Source: Rhizobium ecuadorense (GTDB lineage Bacteria > Pseudomonadota > Alphaproteobacteria > Rhizobiales > Rhizobiaceae). Taken from it: a DNA stretch of 64,000 nucleotides. How positions within the stretch are numbered: position 1 is the first letter of the stretch; each line of letters starts with the position of its first letter. Below the pieces are notes generated by a model. The model saw only the letters and a program-made list of their open reading frames with translations. It was not told where the DNA came from and ran no database searches. The translations under genes and the position numbers were made by a program. Positions 60,947 to 64,000 of the stretch are shown in pieces. The stretch covers positions 186,001 through 250,000 of the forward strand of contig NZ_LFIO01001304.1 of NCBI RefSeq assembly GCF_001187535.1, given 5' to 3'.

Positions 60947-61969
60947 TTACGGCAGATTGTCTTTCACGAATATGTCGAGGCGGATGCGCTCCTGCGCGTC
61001 GATGACGGCAAGCCCGTCCGCCTTGGCTTTCAATATGCGGATGGCGCTGCGCACCTCATGGCCAGCGTCCTGATTGAGGATCGCATCGATCGTGTTGTCG
61101 ATGAGCGCCGCGCGGGTGTAGGCGGTCAGTTCGTGGGCAATCACGGTCAATGTCCGGTCGACGGCCTTCTCCTTCAGTGCCCGGATGAGGCCGCGATTGC
61201 CGGCGCCGAGGCTGTAGACGCCGACGATGCCGGCATTCCCGAGCGCATCGGCAACGAGCCTATGGGCGACTTCGGGATCGTCGCGGCCTTCGAGAACCGG
61301 CAGGACGGCAAGATCGGGAAATTCCGCGGCCATGACGGAGGCAAAGCCTTCCAGCCGCTCGCGATGGTCGCGCACCAGCATGGAACCAGCGAGCACGGCG
61401 ATCTCGCCCTTTCGCGGCCCGAGAAAGCGGCCGAGCAGACGCGCCGCCGTGCGGCCGGCCGCGATATTGTCGACACCGGCATAATGATGACGCAGCGACC
61501 CGGTGAGATCGGAAACTAGGGTGACGATGGGAAAGCGCTCGCGCACCAGCTTGTCGACGACGGCGCGCACTTCAGGCGCATCGGTCGCCACCATCGCAAT
61601 GCCGCAAGGTCTTTCCCGGGAAAGCCCCTCGAGCACGGCGACGAGGGCGGCCGGATCGAAGGCCGGCACCTCGATAATGCGGATATCGGTGCGCTCGGCC
61701 GGCGAGCGCAGGACCGCCTGCCGGATCTCGGCATTCAGCCCATGCATGAAGGAATTGTCGCTCGCCGGCAGGATGAAGACCAGCGGATAGGTGCGCCCCT
61801 TGGCAAGATTGGCGGCAGCCACGTCTCTGATATAACCGAGCTCGCGGATAGCGGTCTCGACCTTCGCCCGCGTGACATGGCGTACGCCTGGGCGCTGGTT
61901 GAGAACCCGGTCTACTGTCGCAAGACTGACCCCGGCAGCGGCGGCGATATCGTGAACTGTTGGCCTCAT
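60947..61969 (-). CDS. LacI-family regulator of the xylose genes
   Basis: 340 residues from the ATG at 61969, the second of two adjacent ATGs after AGGAGGA (the first, at 61972, is too close). The helix-turn-helix is TVHDIAAAAGVSLATVDRVLNQRPGVRHVTRAK. The rest is a sugar-binding core of the subgroup with LVFILPASDNSFMHGLNAEIRQAV. It heads the regulator-xylB-xylA operon and has a 20-base palindrome upstream. It probably senses xylose, but this is context only. Confidence 0.9.
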   Translation of the reverse strand: MRPTVHDIAAAAGVSLATVDRVLNQRPGVRHVTRAKVETAIRELGYIRDVAAANLAKGRTYPLVFILPASDNSFMHGLNAEIRQAVLRSPAERTDIRIIEVPAFDPAALVAVLEGLSRERPCGIAMVATDAPEVRAVVDKLVRERFPIVTLVSDLTGSLRHHYAGVDNIAAGRTAARLLGRFLGPRKGEIAVLAGSMLVRDHRERLEGFASVMAAEFPDLAVLPVLEGRDDPEVAHRLVADALGNAGIVGVYSLGAGNRGLIRALKEKAVDRTLTVIAHELTAYTRAALIDNTIDAILNQDAGHEVRSAIRILKAKADGLAVIDAQERIRLDIFVKDNLP

Positions 61970-62000
61970 CATTCCTCCTGACGAGACCATTAGCGCCAAA

Positions 62001-62020
62001 TTTGATGTACGTAAATCAAA
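62001..62020. promoter_or_regulatory. Operator upstream of the regulator-xylB-xylA operon
   Basis: TTTGATGTACGTAAATCAAA, a 20-base palindrome with only one mismatched pair, 32-51 bp upstream of the regulator ATG. It has the odd-even symmetry and central CG-like step of LacI-family operators and differs from the twin operators at 56753-56789, so the two regulators should not cross-bind strongly. Confidence 0.7.
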
Positions 62021-62127
62021 AAATCGAACGGGCCGATTGGCGCACTGTTTTTCTGACACCGGTCCGCTTCGGACCGTCCCACAGAGGATTAGATGCTGAT
62101 GACATAGCGGCCGGAAAGCGGCAAGCA

Positions 62128-62153
62128 AAAAGGCCCTCCGGAGAGGGCCTTTT
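62128..62153 (-). terminator. Terminator of the efflux operon
   Basis: AAAAGGCCCT (62128-62137) pairs perfectly with AGGGCCTTTT (62144-62153) around 6 nt, with a T-run on the minus strand (and A/T ends on both). It lies 20 bp after the EmrB-type stop. Confidence 0.88.
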
Positions 62154-62174
62154 CAAGGGGCGGCAGGCCGGAGG

Positions 62175-63773
62175 TCAGTGGCCGCCACCGCCTCCCCCGC
62201 CTTGCGGCGCGGGTTTCTTGATCATGGCGACACCGAAGATCATCGCAACGAAAAGCGCGGTCAGGATCAGGAAGATATCGCTGAAGGAGAGGATCACCGC
62301 CTGCTTGGTGGCAAGGCCGACCATCTGCTTGATCGCGACCGAGGCGCCATCCATGCCGTATCTGTTGAAATTGGCGGCCATGTTGTTCATCTGATCGATG
62401 GCCGCCGGATTGCCCCAGTCCATATTCTCCCGCAGCCGCTCGTAATGCACGTCCTGGCGGTTGGTGAGCACGGTGTTGATGACGGCGAGGCCGACGGCGC
62501 CGCCGAGGTTTCTGGTCAGGTTGAACAGGCCGGACGCGCCGCGGATGCGCGAGGGCGGCATCGTGCCGAGCGCGATATTGTTGATCGGCACCATGCACAT
62601 CATCAGCCCGAAACCGCGCAGGATCTGCGGAATGAAGAGCTCGTAGAAATCCCAATCCGCCGTCAGGTGGATCATGATGTATGTGCCGGCGGCGAAGCTG
62701 GCGAAACCGATCACCATCATCAGGCGCAGGTCCATCTTGGTCGACAGCTTGCCGGCGATCGGCGCGGTGAAGAACATCGCAAGCCCGGAGACGAACATCG
62801 TCTCGCCGATCATCAGCGAATCATAGCCGCGGATGCGACCGAGATAGACGGGGTAGATGTAGGTGAGGCCGTAGAGGCCGATGCCCATGACAAAGGAGAA
62901 GATCGAGCCGAAGGAGAAATTCCGGTTCGCAAAGGCCTTGAGATCGACGACGGGGAACTCCACCGTGAAGGCGCGATAGAAGAAGACGATTGCTCCAACG
63001 CAGGAGGCTACGGCGGCAATCGCGATGGAACTGTCGTTGAACCAGTCGTTCGAATTGCCCTCTTCGAGCACATATTCCATCGTACCGAGGAAGATGCCCA
63101 TCGAAATCAGTCCCCACCAGTCGAACTTCTTGAAGAGCGACAGTTCCGGCTTGTCGAAATCGATGAAGTTCCAGGTGACGATCGTAACGACGATGCCGGG
63201 AACGATATTGACGAGGAACAGCCAGTGCCAGGAGAAGGCGTGGCTGAGATAGCCGCCGACGGTCGGGCCAATGGTCGGCGCGAGCGTCGCGATCAGGCCG
63301 ATGATCGGCGAAACGATGCTGCGCTTCGACGCCGGGAAGATGGTGAAGGCGGCCGCGAACACCGACGGGATCATGCCGCCGCCGATAAAACCCTGAATGG
63401 CGCGGTAGACGATCATCTGGTCGATATTCGTCGCCGTGGCGGCGAGCGCGCTCGCCATGGTGAAACCGGCGGCCGAGATCGCAAAGAGATACCGCGTCGA
63501 GATGATGCGCGCCAGCGTGCCCGAAAGCGGGATCATGATCACTTCGGCGATCAGATAGGCCGTCTGGACCCAGCCGACTTCGTCGCTGCCCGCCGAAAGG
63601 CCGGCCTGGATTTCGGCAAGCGAGGCCGAGACGATCTGGATGTCGAGGATCGACATGAACATGCCGAGCACCATCGCAAAGAAGGCGATGAGCTTCCTCG
63701 GATCCATGCGCTCGTCGGCGTGGGCGGGCGCTGCCGGAATCGTCCCCGCTGTTGCTGTCGCGCTTCCGGCCAT
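62175..63773 (-). CDS. DHA2-family drug efflux transporter (EmrB type)
   Basis: 532 residues, 14 transmembrane helices. Signatures include LDIQIVSASLAEIQAGL (TM1), GWVQTAYLIAEVIMIPLSGTLARI (motif A region) and PTIGPTVGGYLSHAFSWHWLFLVNIVPG (motif C). The C-terminus ends in poly-Gly (QGGGGGGGH). It works with the fusion protein at 63801. It is of the EmrB/RmrB type, and in R. etli the rmrAB pair is induced by plant flavonoids, but I cannot tell whether this is that pair. Confidence 0.9.
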   Translation of the reverse strand: MAGSATATAGTIPAAPAHADERMDPRKLIAFFAMVLGMFMSILDIQIVSASLAEIQAGLSAGSDEVGWVQTAYLIAEVIMIPLSGTLARIISTRYLFAISAAGFTMASALAATATNIDQMIVYRAIQGFIGGGMIPSVFAAAFTIFPASKRSIVSPIIGLIATLAPTIGPTVGGYLSHAFSWHWLFLVNIVPGIVVTIVTWNFIDFDKPELSLFKKFDWWGLISMGIFLGTMEYVLEEGNSNDWFNDSSIAIAAVASCVGAIVFFYRAFTVEFPVVDLKAFANRNFSFGSIFSFVMGIGLYGLTYIYPVYLGRIRGYDSLMIGETMFVSGLAMFFTAPIAGKLSTKMDLRLMMVIGFASFAAGTYIMIHLTADWDFYELFIPQILRGFGLMMCMVPINNIALGTMPPSRIRGASGLFNLTRNLGGAVGLAVINTVLTNRQDVHYERLRENMDWGNPAAIDQMNNMAANFNRYGMDGASVAIKQMVGLATKQAVILSFSDIFLILTALFVAMIFGVAMIKKPAPQGGGGGGGH

Positions 63774-63800
63774 CGGAGAACCTCGGTCTTGTCTAAAGGC

Positions 63801-64000
63801 TTACTTGCTCGGCGCCGTGCGGGTATCGACGTCGACGACGACGCTGAGGCCCGCCCGCAGGCGCCCGCTGTCGAGCGCGTCCTGCGGCAGCGCGATGCGC
63901 ACCGGCACGCGCTGGATCACCTTGGTGAAGTTGCCCGTGGCATTTTCCGGCGGCAGCAGCGAGAAGACCGAGCCGGATGCCGGCGAGATCGATTCGACGG
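63801..64000 (-). CDS. HlyD/EmrA-type membrane fusion protein (C-terminus only)
   Basis: Only the last 65 or so codons are present. The readable end (SGSVFSLLPPENATGNFTKV, then VQRVPVRIALPQ-like and LRAGLSVVVDVDTR segments) is the C-terminal barrel of EmrA-like periplasmic adaptors. It is upstream of and co-directional with the EmrB gene, 27 bp apart, so they form one drug-export operon. The start lies beyond the right edge. Confidence 0.88.
   Translation of the reverse strand, partial: VESISPASGSVFSLLPPENATGNFTKVIQRVPVRIALPQDALDSGRLRAGLSVVVDVDTRTAPSK

Noticed and set aside
43..64000. CRISPR array, tRNA or rRNA gene, insertion sequence or prophage
   Set aside because: I looked for direct repeats with spacers, tRNA arms ending CCA, terminal inverted repeats with transposase motifs and phage structural genes, and saw none. 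The palindromes present are dispersed rhizobial intergenic elements.

Overview
The window is a GC-rich, gene-dense stretch of an alphaproteobacterial chromosome, almost certainly from Rhizobium (R. etli / R. leguminosarum type). The evidence is the split three-gene proton-translocating transhydrogenase, sarcosine oxidase genes in soxB-D-A order, a HWE-family histidine kinase, an ornithine/lysine decarboxylase with a long speF-type leader, and several families of rhizobial intergenic mosaic (RIME-like) palindromes. I see no tRNA, rRNA, insertion sequence, prophage or CRISPR. About 55 protein genes are supported, two of them cut by the window ends.

Layout. 1-4562: soxB-soxD-soxA on the minus strand (soxA cut at the left edge). 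4863-9898: a cyclic-nucleotide cluster with a secreted FecR-domain protein, a CHASE2 adenylate cyclase and a divergent cyclase that has a c-type-heme-like sensor. 10073-13737: rpsU, a TPR lipoprotein, a HWE sensor kinase and a DUF992 protein. 13794-17174: pntA1-pntA2-pntB and a small aa3-oxidase subunit IV. 17356-20554: a FeeM-like acyltransferase and a GGDEF/EAL protein. 20881-24127: a TRAP transporter of the TakP type. 24419-28745: a gamma-glutamyl hydrolase-type amidotransferase, a LacI/2-hydroxyacid dehydrogenase pair, and a divergent MarR/creatininase pair. 28893-30979: a COG0523 metallochaperone GTPase and a WD40 protein behind a Zur-like operator. 31120-35732: two GNATs, cysE, a diguanylate cyclase and a serine hydrolase. 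35827-37489: ornithine/lysine decarboxylase with its leader RNA. 37490-45808: LysR, DUF1007 plus a NicO metal exporter, GNAT, DUF533, eda, CYTH/CHAD, VOC and trhO. 45857-50218: a CHASE4 GGDEF-EAL protein, a GH1 beta-glucosidase and a DoxX protein.

50294-61969 is a sugar-catabolic region. It holds a Gfo/Idh/MocA dehydrogenase, a xylose-isomerase-like TIM-barrel enzyme, a ribose/xylose-type ABC importer, a divergent LacI regulator, xylA, xylB and a second LacI regulator. Two or three different palindromic operators can be read directly: paired 16-mers at 56753-56789, a 20-mer at 62001-62020, and a half-conserved site at 52753-52767. The window ends with an EmrB/EmrA-type drug efflux pair (62175 to the right edge).

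Most of the window is ordinary rhizobial housekeeping and catabolism. The parts most worth a second look are the putatively Zur-controlled COG0523/WD40 pair, the FecR/CHASE2/heme-sensor cyclase cluster, the FeeM-like protein, the decarboxylase leader RNA, and the mosaic repeats placed inside operons.
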